Source of the DNA: Lonicera japonica
Lineage: Eukaryota > Streptophyta > Magnoliopsida > Dipsacales > Caprifoliaceae
Reading direction: 5' to 3'
Assembly: GCA_021464415.1 (NCBI GenBank)
Contig: CM038469.1
Coordinates: 13,370,501-13,434,500 of the forward strand
DNA: 64,000 nt
Both the position numbers and the translations under genes were made by a program. Shown here in pieces: positions 48,053 through 60,436 of the stretch. Under the pieces are notes generated by a model. The model did not search any database and had not been told where the DNA came from. It was given only the letters and a program-made list of their open reading frames with translations. Every line of letters begins with the position of its first letter. The first letter of the stretch is position 1.

Positions 48053-48943
48053 TCAACCATTCTAAGTAGTTTAATAACTCATAAACAAGTGTTTGGTAAC
48101 ATAAAAACCACCACTTGAACCCATACCAGTAAACATTTTCCTTTATAAAATAATTCATTAACAACTAAATGGATTGCAAGTGGGTTTTGTGTAAAATCAA
48201 GTGAATAGCCTCAATTTCTTGTCAAAACATATGTTTTTAACCATAATTAGGCTATCCGAATGATCAATTTCGACATACACGCATAATTTCACAAAATCCC
48301 CAAAACTCATGTAAAAACTAGGTGTATATTTATATAAACATGTGGTGGAATTGTAAATCAAGTAATAATATGTTGTAAAATAGAGTTTAGTGTTAGATTC
48401 CCAACTCAAAGGAGTTTAAGTATTGAGTTTAGAAAGTTGAATCGAGCCACAAGCCGTCCAATCGCAAAATCATCAATTTGAGCTTCAAGCCCTAGCAATG
48501 GAGGAAAGAGAGAAAATGAAGAATATGAAGATGATGATGAAGTTTGAAGCTTGTTTATGGGATGAAACATGGATGAAAACCTCTCCTAAAACCCTTAGAA
48601 AAGAGCTTTCAACTTTCCCTAACTCCCTCTCAGTGTGTAGCTCACGATTGGGAAAATAGGTGAATCCCGTCTTTTAAAACAACTTAAATTGGTGCCCAGT
48701 TTCAGACTGGCGAACCGGTATGCCCATTTTAGGGGACCAATCCGCATATCACTAAATTTCCATTTTGTAAAGTGCGGACCAGTATGCCAAAAGCCCAGAC
48801 CGGTCCGCAATGTAAAATTGCCCTATACTAGTTTTTGGCAGTTTGCAACTTAACGTTCAATTTTTCACCATCCGAAGCTCGAATTGACTTAATGATAATT
48901 AAAAATCATGATTAACTTGAAATGAAGGTGCAGGGCATTGTAG
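48053..48943 (-). repeat. 5' LTR (minus sense) of the Tekay-like element, second part
   Basis: Matches 35694-36575 closely over its whole length (most differences are single transitions). It ends GGGCATTGTA where the other copy has GGGCATTACA. With 44998-45990 it makes a complete LTR broken by 2 kb of other repeats. Confidence 0.7.
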
Positions 48944-49519
48944 AAACTTACACAAATCCTACATTAAACCTTTACATCATTACCTAGTGAACCATCTCTT
49001 AATCATGGCCTTCCCACCTATCCCTTTTGGCTTAACTAACATGATTCCACACCCAAATCTACTACATGTACCCTCATCACTCCTCATGCCACAAACACCG
49101 TCAACTCAGGAGATACCCCTACCTTCATTCACTAATTTCAATTTTCATCCTCGGGCACAACTAAACAACACCACCACTCGACCTCCATTCAATCTAGCTT
49201 TAGGACCTCAATTTTAAAACCTTTGAAGACCTCGGAATGTTCTTCTTACAGAAGTCCAAACAACTTACTCTTTCTCCCGTTCTACGCGACACCAAACATC
49301 TTTGCTCATCCAATAATGAATCGAAGACTACTTATCAAACTTGGTCAACATCAAGACCACGTGTTTCAAGACAATGAATAGGTGTTCTCGGTTCAGTATC
49401 GATTAGTGCCAAATGAACCCTCCCAAAGGAATCATCAAGCTCCCCAAAAAAACGACCATGCGAGAATGATGAGATACGAGAGAATGTACGAGGATTTATA
49501 ACTAGTCTTACTCACAAAT

Positions 49520-50280
49520 AATATAAGGTTCACTGTGTGGAATGCTAGAGGAACAGCTCGTTATGATTTCCTTCAAGAGGCAAGACACTTAAACGTACAT
49601 ACCAACCGCACATAATGGTGATATTAGACACACATATGAGGGCAGAAAATTATGTTGGCATAATTTAAGACCTAGGTTTTGTGGGACATGTGGTGGCGTC
49701 AGAGATAGTTATGGTAGGCAGCATTTGGATGATGTGGAACGAACCCACAGTGTATGCTACTACTCTGCTTTTGACACCTCACTTGGTGCATGTTATAGTT
49801 AATTAATCCAACTTTGGCACCTATGAACATCTCAGCCATCTATAATTTCCCTCATCATGACATGTAGTACTAGGTCTGATCTCTTTTAGAATCAATATCG
49901 ACTAATATTAATAATTCTTGGATAGTGGTGGGTGATTTTAATGATATATTACACGTCATGAAAAACTTTGTGGTAAAAATTTATGTCCATATAAAGAAAA
50001 ACCCTTTCAAAACTACATGTACGCATATAAACTTTACGACCTCGGATTTACAAGTCCTATATTTACATGGTCAAATAGACATCAAAGCCATCAAACTCGC
50101 ATTGGTGAACAATTATATCAATGTAGTGGGTAACAACCAATGGGTTTTGTTATTCCCTGATTATGTTGTAAAACATTTAGCCAACTCAACATCGGACCAC
50201 AGTCCTTTGTTTTTATATACCAACCCAAACCGTAGGCTTATTAAAAAACGGTTTTCTTTAACCATTTACGGACTCTAGAT
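49520..50280 (+). pseudogene. LINE endonuclease domain remnant
   Basis: Begins NIRFTVWNARGTARYDFLQE, as L1 endonucleases do (WNARG). Later come SWIVVGDFNDILH (the catalytic GDFN block) at 49918-49956 and, in a shifted frame, DLGFTSPIFTWSN (the GF-x-G-x-x-FTW-x-N block) near 50040-50078. At least three stops lie between. Confidence 0.75.
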
Positions 50281-50723
50281 ACCATTTATACCCTTGTAGT
50301 AAAAAATGCTTACGTTATGCCTAAATCCAATATTTATAACCATTTTGATCAATACGCATTATTTACTAGGATTTTAGATAAAAAAATCACTGGTTTAGAA
50401 AAAAATAGTGTTTGGAAATCTCAAAGATCTAATTTCGAATATGAAAAATTAAATTAAAACTATTCGTAACTTACTTTCCACTGAAGTTACTGAGGAACTA
50501 CTTTCGAAAGAATAAAAACTTAAAAATTTTAAGAGATCTCTTAACTAAAAAAAACCCTATATTAGAAAAATAAATCAATATTTGACTAGCTTAGATTGGG
50601 GATGCCAACACAAAAAAATTTCAAGTAAGTGTCAATCATAGGCGTAAATCAAATAACATTAAGACCATATTCCTCGCAAATCAGCGTTGGATTACGGATC
50701 TTCATGATATCAAAGTTGCTTTC

Positions 50724-51660
50724 ATGCATCATTTTGAGTATCTTTATGAATCTAGTATTAAGAATTCTTCCAGACCATATATTCTTTCTCTTGCTCCTCT
50801 TTCATCTATAGAGGAAAGGAATGATATATCTAGAAATATTACCATAAACAAAATTAAACATATTCTTTTCAACATGAGTCCTCATAAAGTTCCAGGTCCA
50901 GATGGGCTCACAGTTGGGTTCTTCATGTGGCGATGGAAATTGATAGGTCCCCATATATATTCTATTATTCGGGATTTTCTCCACCCTAGCACACTACCCC
51001 AGCCTTTGAATGATATGCTTATTGTTTTAATTCCTAAAAAAGAAAATCCGACTTAAACTACTCACTTTCGACCTATCAGCTTATGCAATGTTTTATATAA
51101 AAAAAATTATTTGCCTTTATTATTAGTAGAATTAAACCTTACCTAAATCAACTTGTACCTTTCTACCAAAATGCTTTTTCACTAAGCGTTACATTCAGGA
51201 TAATATCCTACTTAAATATGAGATTTTTCATAATATGTGTAAGTCCAAAAATAAGAATGGGGCCTTAACGTTAAAAATTGATCTTTCAAAAGCCTATGAC
51301 CAAATTAACTAGACTTTCCTTGATGGGTACTGCGCCAACATCACTTTCCAAAACATTTTGTTAAATGCATTATGGAGTTTTGATTAATGGTAGTATTACG
51401 AATGTTATTAAACCTACTAAAGGGATTCATCAAGGTGACCTCTTATCCCTCTATTTAGTTATCCTTTGTCTTGATGTCTTTCTAAGAAATCTTGAACACC
51501 CAGCCTTTACTAAAAAGATTAAACTATTGCATAAAGATGTAATGGTCCAATTATTTATGCCCTTGCTTTTGCAGACGATTGTATCATTTTCTCGTCAACT
51601 GATAACAATTATATTTTTATTATTAAAGATATTATTCAGCAATGATGTCAAGTTTCGGGG
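50724..51660 (+). pseudogene. LINE reverse transcriptase remnant
   Basis: Contains NMSPHKVPGPDGLTVGFF (the K-x-PGPDG-x-x-x-x-FF block) at about 50871-50925, LNDMLIVLIPKKENP and FRPISLCNVLYK further on, GIHQGDLLSLYLVILCLDVF (the G-x-x-QG-D-x-LSP block) and AFADDCIIFS, which retains the catalytic F-A-D-D. Frame changes near 51110, 51300 and 51530. Confidence 0.8.
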
Positions 51661-51700
51661 CAGTCTCTAAATACTTCTAAATCGGGAATTGTCAAGTTTG

Positions 51701-53330
51701 TACTTTTTGAAATAATATTTTTGAATTAATCTAGATGTCTATACTGTGAATGTTAAATATATATCAATAGAACGACTCTTCCAACACTATAAGAGACGTT
51801 TTGAAAAACGTTGGCAATATAATAACTTAAAAATATATCGTACTTTATAAAAGAAAAAATTAACAAATGTAAGAGTGTAACTTAGGAAGGAAAGTCAGTG
51901 AACATTCTAAAACAATGTTATAAGTTTTTTCTTATTGTCATATAGTTTTATGTATACAATGATTCATCCTATAATTTATAGATAAAACTATAGAATCCTA
52001 TAATATTCTAGAACATTTTTGGAATAAATCAAGACCATAAATCTAAGTCAATCTCCATCATATTTTGAGTAAGGAAGAGAATATAAATATTTAAGTTGTT
52101 CCATTTCGTAACCATCTTACAAAGTTAATTTGAAACAACCAGAAAAAATAAAATAAAATTAGAACTTCCCAATAAAGTTGTTAAATGAGGCTATTCACAT
52201 ATTTTTATGATTAGTTATATTATTTTATCTATAAAGTCATGCATATTTTATTCTATACATTGACTCTATAATGAATCTTCCAAACATTTAAAAATAATTC
52301 ATATCTAAAACGTTATTATAACGCTGAAACAAAGCACTACATCTCTTGGCAATTGAGTTATCACCATTTACAGAACCAAAGGAAAACTATCATTTATGTT
52401 CAGTCTCTACCATTCAATTTGTCTCATTCACGACCCTTCTACGAAGTTCAATTATTATTATTATTTTTGTCAAATTAGTTATCTCATTTCACAACTCTTC
52501 TGATAAGTTCAATTTTATTTGTATTATTTCAAATAATCATCTCATTTCATAACCATCCTACAAATTAAGTTCAATTGTCATTCTTTTTTGAAACAAAATC
52601 AGTGTATCATATATCGACAATATAATAAAGTAAATTTTGAAGATTACGTTATTAGACACACAATTTGGTTTCCTAAATCTTATTACGCAATTGTTGCCTT
52701 AAATCTTACCCTAAGTAATATATTGAACACCTAATCATTCATCAAAACCAAACATTAAAAATAATTTAATTAATTATATTTAAAATTCAAAAGTAAAATA
52801 GATTTTTTAGTTAATTTATCTTTAATACATGAAAAACAATTATAAATATCCATATTTTTTAGTTAATTTATCTTTAATTTATCTGCAGCTTCTTCTTTTT
52901 TTATATAAATATTATAAGATTAGTAATGTTATCTTCTCCAAATATACGCTAGAATTTAACGACATTTTCCCTTATAAATTATTCAAAATTCGAAACGTTT
53001 GTTGATATTGAGGCATCCTGAAAAATGTTTAAATTTTTTTTTATACTTAAACCAAATATCACTAATTTTATGAAACAACTTTACAAAGGTCCCGATTAAT
53101 ACTTTCAACAAAATATTAACTACACATATTTTCTTACTCTTCTCCGGAGCAAGTCCTACTCGTTAGACCTACAATTCTCTTCCGGTTATATAATACTCAC
53201 TTTCTCTATTTAGATCCATTATATTCACATACACATGTATATATAATGTGTATGTACATAATATATTTATAAATCATTATATACGGATATCCTAATTTTT
53301 TTCTACTTTTTTGTTCTATAGCTTTAGGTT
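51701..53330. other. AT-rich spacer
   Basis: No gene, repeat boundary or RNA recognised. A short direct repeat TTTTTTAGTTAATTTATCTTTAAT occurs near 52803 and 52856 (shown here only by its shared core TTAGTTAATTTATCTTTAA). Confidence 0.4.
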
Positions 53331-54410
53331 CAATTTTGATGGAAGAAGATAAAATGAAGTTCCGTGAACTTCTCCATATAAAGTTTGAGGAATATTTCTG
53401 GATCTGGTCAGAATTCGTATATAGATCGTCAACAATTTTTCAAGAAATAATATAATGCGTTTATATTCTCATATACTTTTATTTATTTATTTATTTTTCT
53501 TTCTCTCTATATATTTTACGTATTTTTTATTTATTACTTTTTACTTATTCATAACTATTATTACTTGGAAAAACATGAAGTCTCACATCAAGACTATAAA
53601 GTTCATCAGTGGCCTAACACTGATAAAGCTAACAATCTACAGTTCGTAGGGTACAATTACAAGAGAATTTCGTTTTCCATACAACCAGTAGAAGTTAATC
53701 CTGTTAGTATGCTCTTGTTCGTTTAGTGGTGTTTTTCAGGAACAAAATTTTATCTTGTTACTATAGTTATTATTTTGATTATGTGAATTTTGGCAATCAA
53801 AAAGCACAGGATTATGCCGATGTTCCAAAGCTTATGTAATGTTTCATGAACGTTATGGGCTGCCCGAAATGTCAAATGATAATTGTTCGGAGTTGATAGA
53901 TTTCATGTCGGCTTTAAGAAAGATAAAAGGGTAAGCTTTGATTTCTAAAATAGTTATTACTTGAAAGGAACTCAGGGTCATCTCGATCTACAACTTATGC
54001 ATTTTCTATTTATGTTTATCATGCAAGAAATAACTGTGGATTAAACGGCACTACTGCTTATTGGATAACGTTGAAAGATTCAAGTTTTATTTAGCTTTTC
54101 ATACCCGATGTCTCCAGGCAAACTTCGTTAATATTTTTGATAAAGCAATATTGAAAGCTCACCCGCTTGATTTTAGTTCACTCTCTCCTCAAGGATTTGG
54201 GTCAAAGTTTGTAGACGAGCCTCTCTTAGAAGTTGTTTATGAATATATAAGCTATCATAATACATTGGCAAGTCTTATTCGATTTCCCCGCAATTTAGTG
54301 GCTCATTACTCGAAAGATAGTGAGGTACGTTTCATACATATAATAGTCAACGCAACGATTATTCTTGATTATTTCTTCTTCGTTTTTCCTCCTTACATTG
54401 TTTAACTTTC
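53331..54410 (+). pseudogene. Possible remnant of a gene with an IRE1/RNase-L-type KEN-like domain
   Basis: Three exon-like pieces lie on the plus strand: about 53340-53450 (MEEDKMKFRELLHIKFEEYF), about 53560-53650 (KHEVSHQDYKVHQWPNTDKA), about 53845-53932 (FHERYGLPEMSN, ELIDFMSALRKIKG then GTAAGC) and an open stretch, 54061-54330. The last reads FKFYLAFHTRCLQANFVNIF, then EYISYHNTLASLIRFPRNLV with AHYSKDSE before a GTACGT donor-like site. Its end resembles the KEN-domain pattern Y-x-SVRDLLR-x-IRN-x-x-x-HY of IRE1 and RNase L. Stops separate the pieces and no complete model is possible, so I treat it as a decayed gene or fragment. It could also be an unrelated host gene fragment. Confidence 0.35.
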
Positions 54411-55303
54411 TTATTAATCTTAATAGTGAAAGGAAATCCTCAAACAATTAGAGAGGTTAAATCGAAGATATTCATCAGATTCCTGTATCTCTTACATGTT
54501 ATTTCTAGGACACTGATGGCTGTTCACATGTACTATGAGTTTGCCTAAAATAATTATTAAGGATTGATGCGTAAGGAACATCCTATGTTCATTTGTTAGT
54601 CTGCTTTTATGAAACTTTATTTTGGTTTGACAATTATGTATCTAACTCTTTTTCTTTTACGCATGTTATGTTTGAACATTTCTTTCCTACCTTTATGCTT
54701 AATTTTATTATATTTGTGACGTTCTTGTTGTTAATGTATTTGTATTTGTTAATTTAGATTTCGTAAAAACATTTTTGGGCTTTTTAATTTTGCTCCTATG
54801 TACCTTTTGTTTTGAGAATATAGGGTTATTAGGCACTGTCACTTAAGTTTTTCATTATAACTTTGATACCTATTTTAGATAACTTATATTAATCAGGTGA
54901 ACAGTTAGCTCTTAGTTGTGTTTAACAGAATATCCAAAGTACCATCCTAAAAAACTATGCATTACAATATATCTCATCCACCCTAACTTTTAAAAACAAA
55001 GTTGTGATGATTGTGCAAATTGAGCGGATGAGTTACATTTGTAAAAGTGAACCGATTGTGAGTGAATTTTTTAACATCAATTAAGGACAAGAAGTTGTCC
55101 TGTCATGCTATGGTTACTTCGGGAGGTTGGTTTTAGATCCCCAGCTACAAAATTAAGTAAAACATGTAAATCTACAGTATGCTTAAAAATTCATAATCAT
55201 AATTGATTTCTATAGAATATTATGAGCTGAAATTTATATGTATTAATTGATTGGATTGTGTTTTGATATTTCCATTCATGAGAGAAAACAGATGACTCAC
55301 TCT

Positions 55304-55500
55304 CACTATAATAAAAAATGCAATTTATGACAGCTTAAAAGGGTCATAAAAGTCCTCCTATCACGTTTTGTCTGCAATCATCATGCGTCATAAATGTGGG
55401 AGTCATAAAAGACTTAAAAAGACGTTATATCAAGTTACGGGGTTTAGAGACAGTTTCATGTTAAAAAGCATCATAAATAATAGCTTACTTAGGTTCCTTT
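55304..55500. repeat. Possible CACTA-transposon end
   Basis: CACTATAATAAAAAATGCAA resembles CACTA termini (CACTACAA-A-rich) and is followed by TTATGAC / GTCATAAA words at 55328, 55349, 55388 and 55409, like subterminal repeats. The opposite end was not found in the window, so this may be a truncated end or coincidence. Confidence 0.3.
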
Positions 55501-56469
55501 TCACACAAAGACATCATGAATAATTCTTGTTTTCTTATTTTTAAAAAAGTTAATAATTCATAATATTTTGTTACCCGGACCAGTTATATATAAAATGCTT
55601 CATTGAAATGGCAATCATACCACTTAAATTAAACACCCAAGATATTAAATCTACAAATCCAACTAACAATGAACTCAAGCCAACCAATGCGCTTGCAACT
55701 TTGAAATCAGAAATATTAATCGACTTATTAAAATATCTAAACTTAAGTTTTCAATCCATTCAATACAATATCAAAACTTGTATCTATATAGCTAACAAAA
55801 GTAATCAATCCATTAAAATATCAAACTTTTGTCCTTGATGTACAAGGTTGTGAAGTTTCTAATCTAAACTAGAAAGCCAAAAAAAAATGAAATTATATGT
55901 TGAATGCAACTCCCTTAAGCATGATATCTAGTTCACTTTCAAAGATGGAGTTGTCAAGAGAAAAAAACCTTCTCACCAAGTTACATATAAATCTACAACA
56001 AAAAACATGTGTAGTATTAATAAAAATATATATTAGCGTGTGCACTCCCATAAGTATATTTGTAAGAAATAAGCAAATTACATAAGCATTTGTTGTGGCA
56101 CAATGAATACTATGAACTCACTTCGTACTCGATTACACACCTCGATAGTGTGTATCATTCTCGGCTATCCGTTTCACCTGGACAATTCATAAGGTAGTAT
56201 TTCACTTTTAATGAAAGCTAAACTAGTAGAGGATCAAACAAAATTTCTTAAAATTACCTATATTGATTCGTCATCAATAAAATTAGTAGTAGTCTTGGTT
56301 TCTTAACAAATAATCCTTTCATTTCACTCAACTGTAACAAAATTAGTAGCAGTCGTGTAATGGCAGCAAACATGCCTTGACATTTTAGTCCACCACCATT
56401 AGGTCTAAGGGCAATAGGCAAAAGCTAAGGTGGGTGCAAAGCAAGAAAAATAATATTGACACATATATA

Positions 56470-56498
56470 AAAGAAAAGAAAAGAAAAGAAAAGAAATA
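56470..56498. repeat. (AAAGA)n microsatellite
   Basis: About five AAAGA units. Confidence 0.85.
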
Positions 56499-56546
56499 AA
56501 ATTGAGTTGTTATGTTCCTAAGTTACAAGAATATACCTACAAAAAT

Positions 56547-56928
56547 ATATCAAACTATACAATAAATGTAGGGTTAAATGATTGAAACTTAAAACATGCC
56601 TCCTTTTTACTTAATCCAAATTGTAAAAAAATTGTTAACCAATAAATATTAGCTAATATATATTTTAAATAAAAAGGGAGGTATAAGTCATTCCTTCTAT
56701 TACAAATAACAAAAAAAAATCCTCCCCACTCCGAGTGATACTTAAACCCGAGCCCAGGTTTGGATGGGCGCCTTTACCGTTGTGTTAACTTACCACTTAA
56801 CACATAGAAATTAAACAAAAAAAGGAAAGAAAGTACAGAACTAAAGTTTTTATTAAAACTCATTAGGTACTTTTACCAAACACCTAGAGGGCCTAAACTT
56901 TAAAAAAGATAAATACAAAGATTTATGG
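56547..56928. repeat. Direct repeat, copy A (about 390 bp)
   Basis: Aligns with 57379-57770 over its full length: ACTATACAATAAATGTAGGG, GCCTCCTTTTTACTTAATCC, AAAAAGGGAGG, CTCCCCACTCC, TTAAAACTCATT and AGATTTATGG are shared, with an estimated identity near 85-90 %. It includes a small inverted repeat (GCCTCCTTTTTA / TAAAAAGGGAGG) and a GGTTTGAATGGGC-like word resembling a Pol III B box. No coding sequence. Confidence 0.85.
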
Positions 56929-57378
56929 TCCTGAAGCCAAGCATTCAAATAATGGTAGAACCAACAGGCCATAGCAGGAAGGAGTCATTATCCTTTTAGA
57001 AAAGATTTGCCTAAAAGAACTTACCATGTTTTTAAAATTTATATACTCCTTTTGTCTAAAGATTAAGAGTCCACTTGTACTTCAATTTAATTTAATTTTT
57101 GTTTAGAAAACACTAACTTCAAATTAATTTATGGTTAAGAATATAAATTAGTTTTAATTATGTGATTTGATACAAGATTATAATATTTCAAAAAAAGAAT
57201 TAAGACTCTTAATTGCTTGTTTAATTTGAGATTACCCAAAAAGAAAAGTAATCTCTGTTAATTTGACATGGGTAAGGATTTTTGGTCTTTTATTCAATCA
57301 ATATTGAGCACCTCATGTAAGTAGGATTATATTAATAAACAACTAACTAGACTCCTACACTCCACATGTAATCCAAAT

Positions 57379-57770
57379 ACATCAGACTATACAATAAATG
57401 TAGGGTTGAATTAGCGAAACTTAAAATATGCCTCCTTTTTACTTAATCCAAATTGTAAAAAATTGTCAACTAATAAATATTAACTAGTGTATATATATAT
57501 TGAATAAAAAGGGAGGCGTAAGTCAGTCCGTGTATTACAAATAACAAAAAATAATCCTCCCCACTCCGGGTGATACTTAAACCTGGGCCTGGGTTTGAAT
57601 GGGCACCTTTACCTCTATGCTAGGTTACCGCTTAACACATAAAATTTAGACAAAAAAAGAAAGAAAGAAAGAAAGAATAGGACTAAATTTTTTATTAAAA
57701 CTCATTGGGTACTTTTACCAAACACATAGAGGGCCTAAACTCTAGAGAAGATAAATACAAAGATTTATGG
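57379..57770. repeat. Direct repeat, copy B (about 390 bp)
   Basis: Partner of 56547-56928, lying 832 bases away. Its right end (GATTTATGG) is immediately followed by minus-strand Tat integrase sequence, whereas copy A is followed by unrelated sequence. This copy has a GAAA-run expansion near 57657-57676. Confidence 0.85.
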
Positions 57771-58010
57771 CCAAAGATATCCAAACCCTATTGTGCAAAT
57801 GGCCATGGACTAGTCAAAGGAAAGAGTATAGTGCCAGGCTGGTGGATAATCGGCATGCATTTTTACACTTGTGACATTATTTGGCATGGGCCAAGGCATT
57901 TCTTTACATGTAAGGCCACCAATAGCTCTGCCTTCTCACTTGATGAACTAATGATCAACCTCAAATATGGCTACCACAACTTCCTTCATGGAGCTCGGAC
58001 AAAACCTCTT
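57771..58010 (-). pseudogene. Integrase N-terminal fragment (Tat)
   Basis: Minus-strand reading gives ELHEGSCGSHI, a Trp/Tyr-rich WWPYM stretch, HAKxCHKCKNA (HHCC zinc-binding pattern), then a proline-rich link and SPWPFAQxGLDIFG, where the D is the first residue of the catalytic D-D-E triad. The rest of the core is absent. Several stops interrupt it. Confidence 0.75.
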
Positions 58011-58100
58011 GAACTTTCTTTGGATGAACACACGTTAGATAGGGGCCCAAAATGGACTTTCTGTACATTTTGTGATTCGGAGAAACCAATATCAGCTGGC

Positions 58101-59390
58101 TTAGACTCTGACTCTATATGCCTCATTGCTATTGTCAGAGAGAATACCGTCTCTGAGACAATGGATAATTGGATCCATCCAACAAACCACCAAATCGGCT
58201 TTAACTTCGCATACCACATACCAATTGTAATCGGCATCTATACATGACTTTGGGACAAATTTAACCTTAATTGTCCACTTCAAACTAAACTCAATTGTTG
58301 AGGAAAAAGTTGCCAGAGCGTCATCATGGTTGTTATTCGTTCGATAGAACCTTTCAATGTATGCCGAGTTGAAGTCTTTAAATAATGTTTGCACGAGCTT
58401 CATATAAGCCTCCATCCTTTGGTTTATAGTGGCATACTCTCTTGTTAGTTGGTTTACTACTAACTGAAAGTCACAATGGATGACCAGATTTTTCACTCCA
58501 AATGTTCTTGTTTTTTTCAAACTCATTGTTAGTCCTGCATACTCTGCCTCAATGTTTGAGGCTGCGAAACCTAGCCAAATTACTTACTCTATCATAAATC
58601 CTTTTGGAAATTTGAGTATAATGCCCACTCCTGACCCTTTTTTGGTTGATGTTCTATCAATAAGCAAGGTCCATGTTTGATTTTGGTTTTCATTTTTTTG
58701 AATGATTGAGTTTTGGCTCTCTTAGATTTCAGCTCCATCACTATGCATGATTTTTTAGCCTCTTGCCCCCTCAGTTGGAGCAGTTAGTTTGTCAAACGAT
58801 ATAATTGTTGAGCCCTATTGCCCTCTTGTTAGGTCAGTTTTCTGTGAATTCGATAATGAAGCCGGTCGACACTTAGCCTTTGATTGTTGTTGTGAACTCA
58901 TATTCTATTTGAAATCTGCCTAGTTTAATAGACCATTTTTTCATTCAGCCTAATAAATCTGTTCGGCGTAGGGAAGCTTTTGTGGTAGTGGATGTCAATA
59001 CTTTGATTGGATGGGCATTAAAGTAATGACGTAACTTTCGTGAGGCTGTTATTAGGGTAAGTACTAGTTTTTCTACTGGTTAGTAATTTAGCTCGGCACC
59101 CACCAAGCTTTTGCTAACATAGTAGAATGGCTTTTATACTCCTATATCTTTCCTGACTATGGCTGCACTAACTACCTTTGTTGAAGAGGAAAGGTAGACA
59201 AAAAGTTGTGCATGTGAGTTTGCGATTGAAATTAGGGGTGGGCTGCTAAGATAGGTTTTCAAGTCAGCTAAGGCTTTGTCACATTCTTCATCCTAAATGA
59301 ACACTTTGGACTTTTTTAGAGCCTTAAAGAATGGTTGGCATCTATCAGAGCATTTGGAAATGAATATGTTCAAAGAGGCAATCATACTCG
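58101..59390 (-). pseudogene. RNase H region (Tat)
   Basis: Two blocks are readable. Near 59000-59300 are FFKALKKSKVFI, HAQLFVYLSSSTKVVSAA, KPFYYVSKSL and RKLRHYFNAHPIKVLT, the first RNase H with connection. At 58526-58101 is KNLVIHCDFQLVVNQLTREY, then QRMEAYMKLVQTLFKDFNSA, the end of a second, archaeal-like RNase H (HCDSQL is the conserved block). Frames shift in between. These enzymes would degrade the RNA template during reverse transcription. Confidence 0.75.
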
Positions 59391-59969
59391 TTATAATATG
59401 AAGTTCTTCAAGACTGGTCGGCTGTTTGAGATTCTACGAGGCTTATATATTTTTTGGGTTTGCTTTAATCCATCTATGGCTAACCATGAAACTAAGAAAC
59501 TTCCCTGACCAGCACCAAATGTACACTTGGCCACATTAATCTTCGTCTTGTAATGTCTAAGTATATCAAAAGTTTTGCCGAGGTCAATTAAATGGTCAGT
59601 AGTCTTTTGACCCTTTACCAACATATCATCCACATAAACTTCCATAAATTTCCCAATCTTCTCTCTAAACATTTTGGTCACTAGCCTTTGGTAAATGGCG
59701 TATGCATTCTTAAGTCGAAATAGCATGAACTTGTAGCAGTACAAGCCCATTATGATTATGAAGGCTGTGTTATCTTAATCGGGGCCGAATAAAGGTATTT
59801 GATTGTACTCAGAGTACGGATCCAAGAACCTCATTCTTTCATGCCCAACAGCTGAGTCTACCAGTTGGTCAATTCTGGGAAGTGGGAAGCTGTCTTTTGG
59901 ACAAGCCTTGTTCATATCGATAAAATTAACAAAAACTCTCAATTTCTCATTCTTCTTTTTTACCACCAC
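59391..59969 (-). pseudogene. Reverse transcriptase (Tat), broken between two open stretches
   Basis: 59969-59775 reads NEKLRVFVNFIDMNKACPKD, SFPLPRIDQLVDSAVGHERM; then after a stop 59750-59391 reads YCYKFMLFRLKNAYAIYQRL and MEVYVDDMLVKGQ with the catalytic YVDD intact, and CTFGAGQGSFL beyond. The VMPFGLKNA block is altered to FMLFRLKNA. One stop (near 59772) separates the halves. Confidence 0.85.
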
Positions 59970-60436
59970 TGGATTGAATATCCACTCAAGGAATTGAGCC
60001 TCTCAGATGGCCCCAGCTTTTAACAACTTTTGCACCTCTTCCTAGACTGCCTTTACTTTTTCAGGAGTTGTTTTCCTCGATTTTTATTTAATCACCTTAC
60101 AATTATTATCAGCATAAAGCCTATAGTACATAACCTCAACATCAATTCCATGAAAACACATCATTATTGGCCCTCAAGAATTTTTCCAATTCCTCATTTT
60201 TCTCTTCACCCAAAGTACTTCCTACCAGGAAGAACTTTTGTTTGATGTTTTCTCCTTTAACTACAGAGGCTTGAAGTAATTGTTCGAAGACCTTGTCTTT
60301 GGGCTGCCCACGTGCCCCACCATCAATCAGCTACCCATTATGTGATTACTAGCAGTTCTTTAAGGCCTTTTCCCTCTAGTGAGAGGTTTCAGGCTTGTCT
60401 CCCTCTTTTCTCTTTCATAATCCTCTTTTTACATTC

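Larger units (their letters stand above)
48987..51700 (+). mobile_element. Degenerate L1-type LINE retrotransposon
   Basis: In order: a Pro-rich stretch (48987-49214) that may be the end of ORF1, an AP-like endonuclease (about 49520-50280) and a reverse transcriptase (about 50720-51660). Stops and frame changes break every domain and the 3' end with its poly-A is not visible, so the copy is dead and truncated. It abuts the upstream LTR of the Tekay-like element. Confidence 0.8.
54411..56546. other. AT-rich spacer
   Basis: No gene supported. A CACTA-like terminus (CACTATAATAAAAAATG at 55304) is followed by repeated GTCATAAA words (55340-55480), but no partner terminus was seen. Confidence 0.4.

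Noticed and set aside
57705..58247. 180-codon plus-strand open frame
   Set aside because: It overlaps minus-strand Tat integrase and RNase H motifs and has no plus-strand domain.
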